A stretch of 64,000 bases of DNA. Source: Rickettsiales bacterium UBA2645 (GTDB taxonomy: Bacteria; Pseudomonadota; Alphaproteobacteria; Rickettsiales; UBA1997). Below the pieces are notes generated by a model. The model was not told the DNA's origin. It did no database searches and was given only the letters and a program-made list of their open reading frames with translations. The stretch lies in the NCBI GenBank assembly GCA_002359655.1, contig DENL01000024.1, positions 1-64,000 on the forward strand, written 5' to 3'. Below are positions 8,161 through 18,087 of the stretch, piece after piece. The position numbers and the translations under genes were made by a program. The stretch's first letter is position 1. The number at the start of each line of letters is the position of its first letter.

Positions 8161-9345
8161 CTACTCTACTAAAAAAGTTATCGATTTTAAATATTCACTT
8201 TCTTTCAAAGCTGGATTTACTGGGTGATCAAAGCCGGCACCAAAAGTGCGGATCAATCTTGCTTTGCGATCCGCCTTACGCAGACCATCATTCGCAGCAG
8301 CAATCAAATCAGACAAAGAAGCGTTATGCGAGCAAGAAGCTAGCATTAAAATACCGTTTTTTCTCAGTAACTTTGCTGAAAGTCTAACTAATTTTTCGTA
8401 AGCTTTCAAACCAACCGCAAAATCTTTTTTAGATTTTACAAAAGCTGGCGGATCAAGAACAACAATATCAAAACGTCTTTTTTGAAATTCAGGATTGTCT
8501 AAAACTTCAACAACTTTGTCACAAATTATTTCACATTCTTGGGTGAAATTATTCAGTACAATATTTTTGCTTAATTGGTCTAAAGCGCTTTGCGAAGAGT
8601 CAATAAATGTAACAGATTTAGCGTTATTTTTCAGAGCATTTAAACCAAAGCCACCGTTGTAACAAAAGGCATCAAGCACATCGCAATCTTTCGACAAAGA
8701 ACTAATAAAATCACGGTTAATTCTTTGATCAAAAAACCAACCAGTTTTTTGTCCCGACTTTATATTAGCCAAAAATTTTAGATTATTTTCTTCGATCAAA
8801 ATTTCGTCAGCGACTTCACCTTTGGTGTTTTTTATGTAGAGTTCTAGGGCTTCAAACTTTCTTGCCTCAACATCATTTCGAAAAATTATTGCCGCATCGG
8901 GAAATAATTTTTCTAAAGCAGCAATTAAAAATTGCGTAAGTTTTTCCATGCCAGCAGTAGAAATTTGGCAAGATAAAACATTATCAAAGCGATCAATTAC
9001 AAGGCCGGGAAGAAAATCAGCTTCAGAGTGAATTAATCGGTAAAACGGTTTGTCAAAAAATTTATCACGTAGATTTTTTGCTGCTGAAATTTTTTCGACA
9101 AAAAAATCTGCATCAATTTTTTGCTCAGCATCGCGAGTTAAAATTCGTGCTGCAATTAAGCTGTGAGAATTGAAATAGGCTAGGGCAAAAGTTTCGCCTC
9201 TTTTTATTTCTACATCAACAATCGTGCCTTTTTCTAAATTTTTTAACTCAGCAAAATTTTCAATTTCATTAGAAAAAATCCACAAAGATCCGTGAGTGAT
9301 GCGTAGTTCGCTGCGATGTTTGATGTGAAGTTTTGGATTGGACAT
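8161..9345 (-). CDS. rlmI: 23S rRNA (cytosine-C5) methyltransferase, RlmI family
   Basis: A 394-residue S-adenosylmethionine-dependent methyltransferase of the RlmI group, which methylates a cytosine of 23S rRNA. A PUA-like N-terminal domain (about 1-80) is followed by a linker and a Rossmann methyltransferase domain with VLDAFCYNGGFGLNA, VTFIDSS, the catalytic-motif stretch VVLDPPAF and the cysteine in ASCSH. It lies between tdh (3 bases downstream) and glyA (60 bases upstream, with a hairpin in the gap). Confidence 0.9.
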   Translation of the reverse strand: MSNPKLHIKHRSELRITHGSLWIFSNEIENFAELKNLEKGTIVDVEIKRGETFALAYFNSHSLIAARILTRDAEQKIDADFFVEKISAAKNLRDKFFDKPFYRLIHSEADFLPGLVIDRFDNVLSCQISTAGMEKLTQFLIAALEKLFPDAAIIFRNDVEARKFEALELYIKNTKGEVADEILIEENNLKFLANIKSGQKTGWFFDQRINRDFISSLSKDCDVLDAFCYNGGFGLNALKNNAKSVTFIDSSQSALDQLSKNIVLNNFTQECEIICDKVVEVLDNPEFQKRRFDIVVLDPPAFVKSKKDFAVGLKAYEKLVRLSAKLLRKNGILMLASCSHNASLSDLIAAANDGLRKADRKARLIRTFGAGFDHPVNPALKESEYLKSITFLVE

Positions 9346-9367
9346 TTTAAATAAATTTTGTCGCGTA

Positions 9368-9388
9368 TGCGCGGATTCAGTCCGCGCA
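9368..9388. repeat. GC-rich hairpin between glyA and rlmI
   Basis: TGCGCGGA and TCCGCGCA form an 8-base-pair stem around a 5-base loop, unusually GC-rich for this genome. It lies just after the glyA stop on the minus strand. The following minus-strand sequence has only a weak, interrupted T-rich stretch, so it may be a partial terminator or an mRNA-stabilising hairpin rather than a full stop. Confidence 0.5.
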
Positions 9389-9405
9389 CAGCAACTCAGA
9401 TTAGA

Positions 9406-10677
9406 CTAGGAATAAATCGGGAATTGCTTACAAAGAGCTGCGACTTCTTCTTTTATTTTTGCTTCGAAAGCGTGATTACCTTCTTCGCCATTTTTAACAA
9501 ATCCTTCCAAAACATCGCAGATCATGTGGCCGATGCGTTGAAATTCTTTTTCTTTAAAGCCACGAGTTGTGCCAGCTGCGGTGCCAAATCTTAAACCTGA
9601 AGTTACAAAAGGACTTCTTGGATCATTTGGAATTGCGTTTTTGTTGCAAGTAAGTCCAGCGCGTTCCAGAACTTTTTCTGCTTCTTTGCCAGTCAGAGTT
9701 TCAAGCGGCGTTAAATCAACAACCATCAAATGACAATCAGTTCCACCAGTTGTGATTTTTAAACCACGCTTAACTAAAACCTCTGATAAAACTTTAGCAT
9801 TGGCAACGATTTGCTTGGCGTAAGTTTTAAATTCAGGACGCAGCGCTTCAGCAAAAGCTACAGCTTTAGCAGCGATCACATGCATCAAAGGGCCACCCTG
9901 CAAACCAGGAAAAACGGCAGAATTAATTTTTTTCGCCAACTCTTCATTATTGGTTAAAATTACACCACCGCGTGGGCCGCGCAGAGTTTTGTGAGTTGTA
10001 GAAGTTACAATATCAGCAACGCCAATTGGGCTTGGATAAATTCCGGCAGCAACCAAGCCAGCAACATGCGCCATATCAACCATCAATAAAGCGCCGACTT
10101 CATCAGCGATTTTTTTAAAACGTGCCCAGTCAACAATACGCGGATAAGAAGAAATGCCGGCGACAATTAATTTTGGTTTATGTTCGTGAGCCAATTTTTC
10201 TGCTTGATCGTAATCAATCAAACCGTCAGTAGCGCGAATTCCGTATTGTACTGATTTTAGCCACATGCCAGAAATTGTACGCTGTGCGCCATGAGTTAAA
10301 TGTCCACCAGCTGCCAGCGACATCCCAAGAATTGTATCGTGTGGTTGCAGAAGTGCCAAATAAACCGCCAAGTTTGCAGAAGCACCAGAATGCGGCTGCA
10401 CATTAGCAAATTTTGCGCCAAATAATTGACACAAACGATCAATTGCTGCCTGTTCAATTTCGTCAGAAAATTCGCAGCCGCCGTAATATCTTTTAGCTGG
10501 ATAACCTTCAGCATATTTATTTGTGAAAACTGAACCTTGCGCCTCAAGCACCGCGCGGCTGACTATATTTTCAGAAGCGATCAATTCGATTTGATATTTC
10601 TGGCGATCCATTTCGTGCTCAATTGATTTAGCAATTAGCGGATCAGAATTTTTTAGGCTTGATGAGAAGAATGTCAT
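9406..10677 (-). CDS. glyA: serine hydroxymethyltransferase
   Basis: PLP enzyme that interconverts serine and glycine and charges tetrahydrofolate with a one-carbon unit. At 423 residues it is standard length. The PLP lysine is Lys230 in [14 protein letters not shown]; the N-terminal LIASENIVS and [15 protein letters not shown] are family hallmarks. It is the first gene of the run glyA, rlmI, tdh, with about 160 non-coding bases upstream. The neighbouring threonine dehydrogenase suggests a shared glycine and one-carbon theme. Confidence 0.98.
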   Translation of the reverse strand: MTFFSSSLKNSDPLIAKSIEHEMDRQKYQIELIASENIVSRAVLEAQGSVFTNKYAEGYPAKRYYGGCEFSDEIEQAAIDRLCQLFGAKFANVQPHSGASANLAVYLALLQPHDTILGMSLAAGGHLTHGAQRTISGMWLKSVQYGIRATDGLIDYDQAEKLAHEHKPKLIVAGISSYPRIVDWARFKKIADEVGALLMVDMAHVAGLVAAGIYPSPIGVADIVTSTTHKTLRGPRGGVILTNNEELAKKINSAVFPGLQGGPLMHVIAAKAVAFAEALRPEFKTYAKQIVANAKVLSEVLVKRGLKITTGGTDCHLMVVDLTPLETLTGKEAEKVLERAGLTCNKNAIPNDPRSPFVTSGLRFGTAAGTTRGFKEKEFQRIGHMICDVLEGFVKNGEEGNHAFEAKIKEEVAALCKQFPIYS

Positions 10678-10800
10678 ATTAATTTTTAAAATATTAATGA
10701 AGAAAAGTTGTCACTTAGTTTTACAAATATAAAGCTTTTTACACAAAAGTTTTATATTTGGGGTTGATTATTCTTTTAACACCATCAGTATGTTTTTCAT

Positions 10801-10898
10801 CACGATGAGAGGTTACCCGAGGGTTCCGTCCCAAGGATTATACCTCTTTTGGTTCAGAGGTGCACTTCCAAGTTTTTTGGGATTGCACCTCTTTTTTT
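10801..10898 (+). ncRNA. candidate plus-strand small RNA with terminator
   Basis: A GC-rich stretch in AT-rich surroundings. AGAGGT (10808-10813) can pair with ACCTCT (10842-10847), enclosing ACCC-GA-GGGT. A second hairpin, AGAGGTGCA/TGCACCTCT (10856-10864 and 10884-10892), with inner CCAA/TTGG pairing, is followed by seven T. A weak promoter (TTGATT 10764-10769, TATGTT 1089-series at 10789-10794, 19-base spacer) lies just upstream. No plus-strand gene precedes the terminator, so a short RNA is plausible; it would be antisense to the 3' end of the broken NYN gene. It could equally be an inserted palindromic repeat. Confidence 0.35.
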
Positions 10899-11382
10899 AT
10901 GCTTTGAAGTTTGTCTTTCTCCTTATTTAAAAACCAAATCTTGTCAGAAAATTTTCTTAACAAAGATGAAAATTTGTATTTGTTAGGAATTATTAGTTTT
11001 TCTAATTTTTCTTGACTCAAAAGATATTCAATTAAGCAATGAAAATCACCATCACCACTTACAATCACGGCTTTTCATAATTTTGGAATTCTATCATTGC
11101 ATGCAAAACCAACTCTGCATTAACATTGCCCTTGACAGTTCCGTCTTTTTTAAGAACTAGAGTTGGCTTAAAAACTACGATATAGCCAATTTTTTGCAAA
11201 ACTAAATAAAGTTGCTCATTTCCCGAAACATAGCCCATAAAAATGAAAGCTTTGGTAACGAAAAACTTTTCCCGCAGGTAAGTACGAAATTTTTTAAAAT
11301 CTAACTTCCAGCCTTGATCTCTAATCGCCAAATGCAAATTTTGGCTATCAATAAACGCGAAGTTATTTTTCTGGTTTTTCAT
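10838..11382 (-). pseudogene. NYN-domain (LabA/DUF88-like) ribonuclease, split by a one-base frameshift
   Basis: Two frames together make one NYN (PIN-like) domain. The first (11065-11382, 105 residues) has the N-terminal strand FAFIDSQNLH and the NVNAELVLHAM acidic site. The second (10838-11068, 76 residues from a GTG) resumes with IVSGDGDFHCLIEYL, the conserved C-terminal acidic motif. They meet at a GTGA overlap; one extra A in the minus-strand AAAA run (plus-strand 11072-11075) would join them as ...YEK-AVIVSGDGDF in one protein of about 181 residues. Family members are metal-dependent RNases. It may be a real pseudogene, a sequencing indel, or two coupled half-proteins. Its 3' end overlaps a structured element. 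Confidence 0.72.
10856..10898 (+). terminator. strong intrinsic terminator-like hairpin
   Basis: A 9-base-pair stem (AGAGGTGCA/TGCACCTCT) with an internal CCAA/TTGG extension is followed by a run of seven T on the plus strand. It lies within the last codons of the minus-strand NYN gene, and no protein-coding gene ends here on the plus strand. Confidence 0.55.
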
Positions 11383-11407
11383 AGTGGTGATTTTTGGCTA
11401 AAATAAT

Positions 11408-12274
11408 TTACAGACCAAATCGATTAAAGCTGATGCGTTCTTCGACTTTGCTGATTAAGGTTTCAATCATTTGCGATTTTTCAGAGAAAAAACTTTTCAA
11501 CAATCCTTTTTTTGCAGTGACTTGCACAAACTGAATTTTGTCACCGAATTTTTCTTTCATTTTTTTGCGCATATCACAAATGCCGTCAACCAAACCAAGT
11601 TCGGCGGCTTTTTTGCCAGACCAAAATGCGCCAGTAAATAATTTATCTTCAGATTCTTTTAATTTATCGCCGCGTCTTGATCTGACTAGATCTTTAAAAC
11701 TTTCAAAAACATCGCGCTGCGCATTTTTTAAGATTTCAATATTTTCAGATTCTTCCGGCATGAATGGATCAAGAATCGCTTTGTTTTTTCCTTCAGTGTA
11801 AAGGCGACGATCAATACCGATTTTTTTAATTAATTCAACAAAGCCAAAGCCAGAAAAAATTACACCAATCGAGCCAATAATTGAAGAATTGTGAGCATAA
11901 ACTTCATCGCCAGCGACAAGCAGCCAATATCCTCCAGAGGCGGCAACATCTTGTGCGAAAGTATAAACCGGAATTTTTTTCTCAGCGCTTAGCTCGCGAA
12001 TGTAATTATAAATTAACTCTGATTGAACTGGCGAGCCTCCGGGAGAATTGATATTAAGCGCTACAGCTTTCAAATTTTTTGTTTCAAAAGCGCGTTTTAA
12101 AAGTGGTTCAATATTTTGAAAATTAAGGCCAGATTCTAATTTTGAATCTTTACCAATCACGCCGTGAAGATTGACGCAAGCGACAATTGGATCAGAGTTT
12201 TGACGCAAGATTTTTTTTACTAATCTGATAATGCGCTTGGTTTTTTTGCAGTTAGAGTTCAAGGATTTGCTCAT
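11408..12274 (-). CDS. sppA: S49-family serine protease (SppA/SohB-like)
   Basis: A 288-residue member of the signal-peptide-peptidase A family, which degrades cleaved signal peptides or membrane-protein fragments at the inner membrane. The nucleophile is Ser113 in DVAASGGYWL, preceded by INSPGGSP at 76-82; the general-base lysine is probably in TEGKNK (161-165). It lacks a strong N-terminal membrane segment and is shorter than E. coli SppA, closer to single-domain SohB-type forms. Its start overlaps the end of the MFS gene by 23 bases, indicating translational coupling. Confidence 0.9.
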   Translation of the reverse strand: MSKSLNSNCKKTKRIIRLVKKILRQNSDPIVACVNLHGVIGKDSKLESGLNFQNIEPLLKRAFETKNLKAVALNINSPGGSPVQSELIYNYIRELSAEKKIPVYTFAQDVAASGGYWLLVAGDEVYAHNSSIIGSIGVIFSGFGFVELIKKIGIDRRLYTEGKNKAILDPFMPEESENIEILKNAQRDVFESFKDLVRSRRGDKLKESEDKLFTGAFWSGKKAAELGLVDGICDMRKKMKEKFGDKIQFVQVTAKKGLLKSFFSEKSQMIETLISKVEERISFNRFGL

Positions 12275-13571
12275 TTTGGTTTTTGTTAAAAATTGAAAAA
12301 TCTTTTATGTTGAATTCTTTTTTAGAAATTTTGCGCCAGTAATTGCAGCAGCAAAAAACTAAGAAGAAAAATAAAATTACTGAAACCGAAATCCACAGAC
12401 CTTGCGGTCCAAAAGAATTCATGATAGCGCCCGTAATGAAGAGTCCGCAAATATTACCAAGCAAGTTAAATCTGGAAAAAGCGCTATTTACGGCTAGGCG
12501 CTGCGTTGGTTTATATTTCTCATTAATCAAAACAAGAGCGGGAAGTTTGATACCAGCTAACGATCCAAACATTAAAAAAAGTAAAATATAAATTCTGCTC
12601 GAATCTTGGTTGAAATAAAGTGAGCAAGAGAAGAACAAAGATAAAATTGTTGAGCCTATCATCATCATGCGGCGGTTGAAAATATCGGCTAAATAACCAA
12701 TTGGAATTGAAAAAATTGTTCCAAGTAAAAGCACCGAAAGAAGTAGTGAAGCTTGATCTTTCGTCATGCCAATTCTGATGCCATAAATAATCAAAAAGGC
12801 GCTTGAGGAAGACATGGCATAACTCACAGCAAATCCGGCAAACATAATTTTTGGCGAGTTTTTGATGTAGCGCCAAATGGTAATTTTTTTCTCTTCACGA
12901 ATTGCGGAGTCAAAATCATTTTTTCTAAATCTTAAAATTGGCAGTATGGAGATTAGATAAAAAAAACTGGCCAGAAAAAAGGAAAGGAAACCATCAGAAG
13001 TTTTAGTAAAATTTAAAATAATTGGTCCCATGCTGTTACCAATTGCTACTAACATTGAGCCAATTGAAATAATAAAAGCGCGCATTTTTGCTGGAGCCAT
13101 GTCGATCATTATGGTATTGCGTGTGACGCTGCAAATAAAAAATGAAGTGCCGAGAAAAAAAATCGTAATTAGCCAGAAGATGTAATTGATATAAAAGTAG
13201 GTAACTAAAGAGAATAGCGCAGAAGTTAATGAACTGATAATGATAGTGCGAATCATGCCAGTTTTGTGACCGATCATTGGTAAGAAGCGTGAAAAAATAA
13301 CGCCAGCGCCGATTTGAGTGGCAGTTGAAACTGACATTAGTATTTCATTCTTAACATGCAGCTCAAGCTTCAGAGCTATCATTACCATCAATATTCCATA
13401 ACCAATTGAGGAAAGAAAAATTGAAGAAAAAATTGCCGAAAGATTGCCAAACAAAGCAAAATCCCAACTAATTTGATTATTAGAATTTTGTAGTGGAAGT
13501 GGTGAAAAAACTGTGCCAGAGACATCGTAATTTCTGGTTACAACCTGACGCTTTAAGATTGGAAAAAACAT
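12252..13571 (-). CDS. major facilitator superfamily transporter
   Basis: A 439-residue polytopic membrane protein with about twelve hydrophobic segments in two halves. MIGHKTGMIR between early helices fits the MFS loop 2-3 position, and the central loop (IREEKKITIWRYIKN) separates the halves. The substrate cannot be told from sequence. It starts 6 bases after leuC and overlaps the S49 protease gene by 23 bases, so leuC, this carrier and the protease look co-transcribed. The first 35 residues are hydrophilic and may include a few residues upstream of the true start. Confidence 0.85.
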   Translation of the reverse strand: MFFPILKRQVVTRNYDVSGTVFSPLPLQNSNNQISWDFALFGNLSAIFSSIFLSSIGYGILMVMIALKLELHVKNEILMSVSTATQIGAGVIFSRFLPMIGHKTGMIRTIIISSLTSALFSLVTYFYINYIFWLITIFFLGTSFFICSVTRNTIMIDMAPAKMRAFIISIGSMLVAIGNSMGPIILNFTKTSDGFLSFFLASFFYLISILPILRFRKNDFDSAIREEKKITIWRYIKNSPKIMFAGFAVSYAMSSSSAFLIIYGIRIGMTKDQASLLLSVLLLGTIFSIPIGYLADIFNRRMMMIGSTILSLFFSCSLYFNQDSSRIYILLFLMFGSLAGIKLPALVLINEKYKPTQRLAVNSAFSRFNLLGNICGLFITGAIMNSFGPQGLWISVSVILFFFLVFCCCNYWRKISKKEFNIKDFSIFNKNQNEQILEL

Positions 13572-13577
13572 TTCAGA

Positions 13578-15020
13578 CTATTTGAAATTGCGTACATCGG
13601 TTAGATGACCTGTAACTGCAGCCGCAGCAGCCATTGCTGGACTTAATAAATGTGTTCTGCCACCGCGACCTTGTCTGCCTTCAAAATTACGATTAGAAGT
13701 TGAAGCGCAGCGTTCGCCAAATTCTAGCTTGTCAGCATTCATCGCCAAACACATTGAACATCCGGGTTCGCGCCACTCAAAACCAGCGTTAGTAAAAATT
13801 TTATCTAAACCTTCCATCTCAGCTTGCTCTTTAACCAAGCCAGATCCGGGAACAACCATGGCAAGCTTGATGCCGCTGCTGATTTTTTTGCCTTGCAAAA
13901 TTTTTGCAGCAGCGCGGAAATCTTCGATACGACCATTTGTACAAGATCCGATAAAAACTTTATCGATTCTAATTTCTGACAAAGGCGTTCCAGCCTTTAA
14001 TCCCATATATTCCAAGGATCTAACAACTGCTTCTTGCTTGCCTTTATCAGAAAAGCTTTCAGGAGTTGGAACTTTATCAGTTATTGCTAACACATCTTCT
14101 GGGCTGGTTCCCCAAGTAACTTGTGGTGCGATATCTTCAGCCTTTAAATGAAGTTCTTTATCATATTTTGCTTCAGCATCTGAAGTTAAAGACTGCCAGT
14201 ATTTTACAGCTTTTTCAAAATCAGCACCTTGAGGCGCAAGTGGACGACCTTTTAAATATTCGTAAGTTTTTTCATCAGGAGCAATTAATCCAGCGCGGGC
14301 TCCGGCTTCAATCGACATATTACAAACTGTCATGCGACCTTCCATCGAAAGCGATCTGATTGTTGAACCAGCATATTCAATAACACAGCCAGTTGCGCCA
14401 GCTGTACCGATTTTTCCAATCACGGCTAGAGTGATGTCTTTAGCAGTCACGCCATTTCCGAGTTGGCCATCAATTTTTACTAAAAAGTTTTTAGCGCGTT
14501 TTTGGATTAATGTTTGTGTAGCCAAAACATGCTCAACTTCAGAAGTGCCAATACCAAAAGCTAGAGCGCCAAAAGCGCCGTGAGTTGAAGTGTGACTATC
14601 GCCACAAACAATCACCATTCCCGGTTGAGTCAAACCTTGCTCTGGGCCAACGATGTGCACGATGCCTTGTTTTTTATCGTCGAGATCAAAATATTTTATG
14701 CCAAATTCGCGGCAGTTTTTTTCCAGAGTTTCAACTTGAATACGCGAGGTTTTATCTTTGATACCAGAAGTTCCGTGACCACGATCCGCAGTGGTTGTTG
14801 GCACATTATGATCAGCGACTGCTAAATGTGCTTCAGCTCTTCTTGGTTTTCTTTTTGTAATGCGAAGGCCTTCAAAAGCTTGAGGTGAGGTGACTTCGTG
14901 AATTAATTGACGATCAACATAAATGACCTGTGAAGAGCCGTCATCATCAACCAGATGCGAGTCCCAGATTTTATCGTAAAGAGTTTTTGGCGCAGAAAAA
15001 TTTGTTGAAGAGTTAGTCAT
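13578..15020 (-). CDS. leuC: 3-isopropylmalate dehydratase large subunit
   Basis: Large [4Fe-4S] subunit of isopropylmalate isomerase in leucine synthesis; 480 residues, typical. The aconitase-family cluster cysteines occur in FIGSCTNGR and GCSMCLAMN, and [17 protein letters not shown] is the LeuC signature. The small subunit leuD is not adjacent: the MFS gene follows 6 bases later. leuC therefore appears separated from leuD and the rest of the pathway. Confidence 0.97.
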   Translation of the reverse strand: MTNSSTNFSAPKTLYDKIWDSHLVDDDGSSQVIYVDRQLIHEVTSPQAFEGLRITKRKPRRAEAHLAVADHNVPTTTADRGHGTSGIKDKTSRIQVETLEKNCREFGIKYFDLDDKKQGIVHIVGPEQGLTQPGMVIVCGDSHTSTHGAFGALAFGIGTSEVEHVLATQTLIQKRAKNFLVKIDGQLGNGVTAKDITLAVIGKIGTAGATGCVIEYAGSTIRSLSMEGRMTVCNMSIEAGARAGLIAPDEKTYEYLKGRPLAPQGADFEKAVKYWQSLTSDAEAKYDKELHLKAEDIAPQVTWGTSPEDVLAITDKVPTPESFSDKGKQEAVVRSLEYMGLKAGTPLSEIRIDKVFIGSCTNGRIEDFRAAAKILQGKKISSGIKLAMVVPGSGLVKEQAEMEGLDKIFTNAGFEWREPGCSMCLAMNADKLEFGERCASTSNRNFEGRQGRGGRTHLLSPAMAAAAAVTGHLTDVRNFK

Positions 15021-15106
15021 TTTATTTTTTCAAGAAAATAAGAGAAGTTTAGAACTGTTGTCGCGCTTATGATTCTCGAGGATTTTATTTTTTGCAATTT
15101 AAAAAA

Positions 15107-15964
15107 TTAGCTAATTTGTTGACTTTTTTCTTCGACTAGTTTCTCAGATATTATTGCAATAATTTTGGTATCAGGATTTTTTGAGTAACAAATTTCTTCC
15201 TTAGATTCTTCTCTATCAAAATAAATATGAACATTTCTTGATGCTTTCAATTTAGAACTTTCTAAAGCTTTTACTAAAGCTTCTATGCCTGAGATTCCAA
15301 TTTGATTTCCTTCGATATTAATCTTTTCTACTTTACAGGCCGGATTTGATAAAGATTCAGCTAGATCTTTTGCACCTGCAGCTGTTATTCGATTTCTTTC
15401 GAGAGCTATATTAACTAATTTACAAGACTCATTAAGCAAATCTTCAGAAAGATTTTTTATAGCTTTATCTGTGATTTCGCAATCACTGAGACTAATAGAT
15501 GTCAATCTAACAAAGGATTCAGATAATTTTTTTAAAATATCATCTCCAGATTTGCACCCGCAAATATCAATCGATTTTATTTTACAATCATAATTCACTA
15601 CATTCTCAACTAGAGTTTCTACCAAAGTTTTTACTAAAGTTTCCGTTTCAGAGTTTTCTTTGTAGGCCTCAAGCTCAATGTTTTCTACTTTACAATTTTC
15701 ATCTCTCAAAGATTCAAACAAATATTTTATGTCTTCATTTCTGAGTTCATAGTTAAAAGTCATAACTTCTGGATAAGAGACATCAGAATTTATACCATTG
15801 AACATATCATGAAAAATCATGATTTTTTTAACCGGATTATCATTATCTCTCAAAGATACAATTTTTTCTGCTGCATATTGATTTACACCTTGATCAGTCA
15901 AGGATTTTATCAATTCCAATCTGTAGTTGGTTTTTGTGAGTTTATTTGTTTCGATATTTTTCAT
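15107..15964 (-). CDS. leucine-rich repeat protein, ribonuclease-inhibitor type
   Basis: A 285-residue protein with no signal peptide. From about residue 90 to 240 it carries repeats of roughly 28-30 residues of the ribonuclease-inhibitor type, for example CKLVNIALERNRITAAGAKDLAESL followed by CKVEKINIEGNQIGISGIEALVKAL. Such repeats form a curved protein-binding surface and are common in eukaryotic NLR proteins and in bacterial effectors. The N-terminal 80 residues and the C-terminal tail show no recognisable domain. It lies alone between leuC and the divergent yebC. A role in contact with a eukaryotic host, possibly through the type IV system, is inference. Confidence 0.8.
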   Translation of the reverse strand: MKNIETNKLTKTNYRLELIKSLTDQGVNQYAAEKIVSLRDNDNPVKKIMIFHDMFNGINSDVSYPEVMTFNYELRNEDIKYLFESLRDENCKVENIELEAYKENSETETLVKTLVETLVENVVNYDCKIKSIDICGCKSGDDILKKLSESFVRLTSISLSDCEITDKAIKNLSEDLLNESCKLVNIALERNRITAAGAKDLAESLSNPACKVEKINIEGNQIGISGIEALVKALESSKLKASRNVHIYFDREESKEEICYSKNPDTKIIAIISEKLVEEKSQQIS

Positions 15965-16162
15965 TTAGTTCATTCGGTTTATTGATTTATAAAACTATGT
16001 AAGCCAATTATCTAATTACTTTTAGATGATCCTAAAACAAGCAGTAATTTTGAAAATAAGAAGAAAGTCAAAATCTTCTACAGCTTGCCAAAAAAATCTT
16101 GGTGATTAACTTTGATGAAAATTTTTCCTCTAAATCTCGTTTAAAATTTCAGTTAACTAAAC

Positions 16163-16909
16163 ATGGCTGGTCATTCGCAATTTGCTAATATCAAGCATCG
16201 CAAAGGTGCACAAGATGCTAAGAAAGCTAAGCGTTTTACTAAAATTTTGCGTGAAATTACGGTTGCGGCGAAAACTGGACAGCCTGATATTAATTTCAAT
16301 CCACGTTTGCGCAATGCTGTGATTGAAGCACGAACTAATAACATGCCAAAAGATCGCATTGACGCGGCGATCAAAAAAGCCAGTGGCGGAAATGACACTG
16401 AAAATTTCGAAGCAATTCGTTATGAAGGTTATGCACCAAACGGAATTGCAATTATTGTCGAAGCTTTAACCGATAATCGTAATCGCACCGCAAGTGAAGT
16501 GCGTAGTATTTTTACTAAAGCTGGTGGCGCTTTGGGCGAAACTGGATCAGTAAATTTTATGTTTGACCATGTTGGCGTAATTCAATTTGCTGCTAAGATT
16601 GCTGGCGAAGAAGAGATGTTCGAAGCCGCTCTAGAAGCTGGCGCAAATGAAGTTGAATCTTCTTTTGATCTTCATGTTATTATTACTGAGATTGAAAATT
16701 TTGCTTCGGTCCGCGATACTTTGATTGAAAAATTTGGTGATCCACTTTCAGCTAAATTTGATTGGAAAGCAAAAAATACCATAGAGGTTTTAGATCTCGA
16801 GCAAGCACAAAAATTAATGAAGATGATTGACGCTTTAGAAGATTGCGATGATGTGCAAATGGTTACCGGAAATTATGTTTTTTCAAATGAAATTGCAGAA
16901 AAATTATAA
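16163..16909 (+). CDS. yebC: YebC/PmpR-family protein
   Basis: A 248-residue member of the YebC/TACO1 family, known as a DNA-binding regulator in some bacteria and as a translation factor easing difficult peptide stretches in others. The N-terminal MAGHSQFANIKHRKG and the NRNRTASEVRSIFTKAGG stretch are diagnostic. It opens the plus-strand run that continues 15 bases later with the first half of purL. About 200 non-coding bases precede it, where its promoter must lie, but I see no convincing hexamers. Confidence 0.96.
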   Translation: MAGHSQFANIKHRKGAQDAKKAKRFTKILREITVAAKTGQPDINFNPRLRNAVIEARTNNMPKDRIDAAIKKASGGNDTENFEAIRYEGYAPNGIAIIVEALTDNRNRTASEVRSIFTKAGGALGETGSVNFMFDHVGVIQFAAKIAGEEEMFEAALEAGANEVESSFDLHVIITEIENFASVRDTLIEKFGDPLSAKFDWKAKNTIEVLDLEQAQKLMKMIDALEDCDDVQMVTGNYVFSNEIAEKL

Positions 16910-16924
16910 CTAAATTTTTAAAAC

Positions 16925-18064
16925 ATGAAAGAAATCGAAATCACTTCGCAACTAATCAAAGACCATAATTTAACCGAAGGCGAATATCAAAAAATTTTAG
17001 AAATTCTTGGTCGCACTCCTAAAATTACTGAGCTGGGAATTTTTTCGGCGATGTGGTCGGAGCATTGTTCTTACAAGTCAACCAAGAAATGGTTGAAAAC
17101 CATGCACACTAAAGCGCCGTGGGTAATTTGTGGTCCGGGTGAAAATGCTGGCGTGATTGATATTGGTGATAATCAAGCGGTAGTTTTCAAAATGGAAAGT
17201 CACAATCATCCATCTTTTATCGAGCCATATCAGGGTGCTGCAACTGGAGTTGGTGGAATTCTTCGCGATGTCTTTACTATGGGTGCTCGTCCAATTGCTA
17301 ATTTAAATGCGCTGCGTTTTGGCGAAATCAATCATCAAAAAACTAAACAATTAGTTAACGGAGTTGTTTCTGGAATTGGTGGATATGGCAATTGTATTGG
17401 CGTGCCAACTGTTGCCGGTGAAGTAACTTTCGATAAAAGTTATAACGGAAATATTATTGTTAACGCTATGACAGTTGGTTTGGCTGATGCCGATAAAATT
17501 TTTTACTCTGCAGCTAGTCAAGTTGGCGCTTCTGTGGTTTATGTTGGTTCAAAAACTGGTCGCGATGGCATTAATGGAGCCGTAATGGCATCTGACGAAT
17601 TTAAAGAAGGTGATGAAGATAAACGACCAACAGTACAAGTTGGTGATCCGTTTGCTGAAAAACTTCTGCTCGAAGCTTGTATGGAATTGATGCAATCAGA
17701 TTCAATTCTTTCAATTCAAGATATGGGTGCGGCTGGTTTAACTTCTTCATCTTTTGAAATGTCCGGCAAAGGTGGAACCGGAATTGAACTCAATTTAGAA
17801 AATGTTCCTCAACGCGAAACCAATATGACGCCTTATGAAATCATGCTTTCCGAATCGCAAGAAAGAATGTTAATGATTATCAAACCAGAAAAAGAAGATT
17901 TCGCCCAAGCAATTTTTGACAAATGGGGACTTGACTTTGCAGTGATTGGCAAAGTTACCGATACTGGTCGCGTAGTGATTAAAATGAATGGCGAAATTTA
18001 CGCCGATATTCCCTCAAAGCCTCTTTCAGAAGAAGCTCCAGAATATGATCGCGCTTGGGTTTAA
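16925..18064 (+). CDS. purL: phosphoribosylformylglycinamidine synthase PurL, N-terminal half
   Basis: The 379 residues correspond to the first half of small-type PurL: the linker domain with [20 protein letters not shown], then the first AIRS-like domain with the conserved [21 protein letters not shown] stretch. It makes formylglycinamidine ribotide from FGAR, ATP and glutamine-derived ammonia, with PurS and PurQ. It ends cleanly at [11 protein letters not shown], where intact PurL proteins continue through a linker into the second AIRS-like half. That half is a separate ORF at 22584-23597, beyond three unrelated genes. Both halves are intact ORFs, so a two-chain enzyme is possible. Confidence 0.93.
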   Translation: MKEIEITSQLIKDHNLTEGEYQKILEILGRTPKITELGIFSAMWSEHCSYKSTKKWLKTMHTKAPWVICGPGENAGVIDIGDNQAVVFKMESHNHPSFIEPYQGAATGVGGILRDVFTMGARPIANLNALRFGEINHQKTKQLVNGVVSGIGGYGNCIGVPTVAGEVTFDKSYNGNIIVNAMTVGLADADKIFYSAASQVGASVVYVGSKTGRDGINGAVMASDEFKEGDEDKRPTVQVGDPFAEKLLLEACMELMQSDSILSIQDMGAAGLTSSSFEMSGKGGTGIELNLENVPQRETNMTPYEIMLSESQERMLMIIKPEKEDFAQAIFDKWGLDFAVIGKVTDTGRVVIKMNGEIYADIPSKPLSEEAPEYDRAWV

Positions 18065-18087
18065 AGTTTTTAAAGATACACCATAAC

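Noticed and set aside
18055..18087. TTG start for the AT3/SGNH gene, overlapping the end of purL
   Set aside because: The extra residues have no family similarity; the ATG at 18088 begins just before the conserved YRADIDGLRA stretch.
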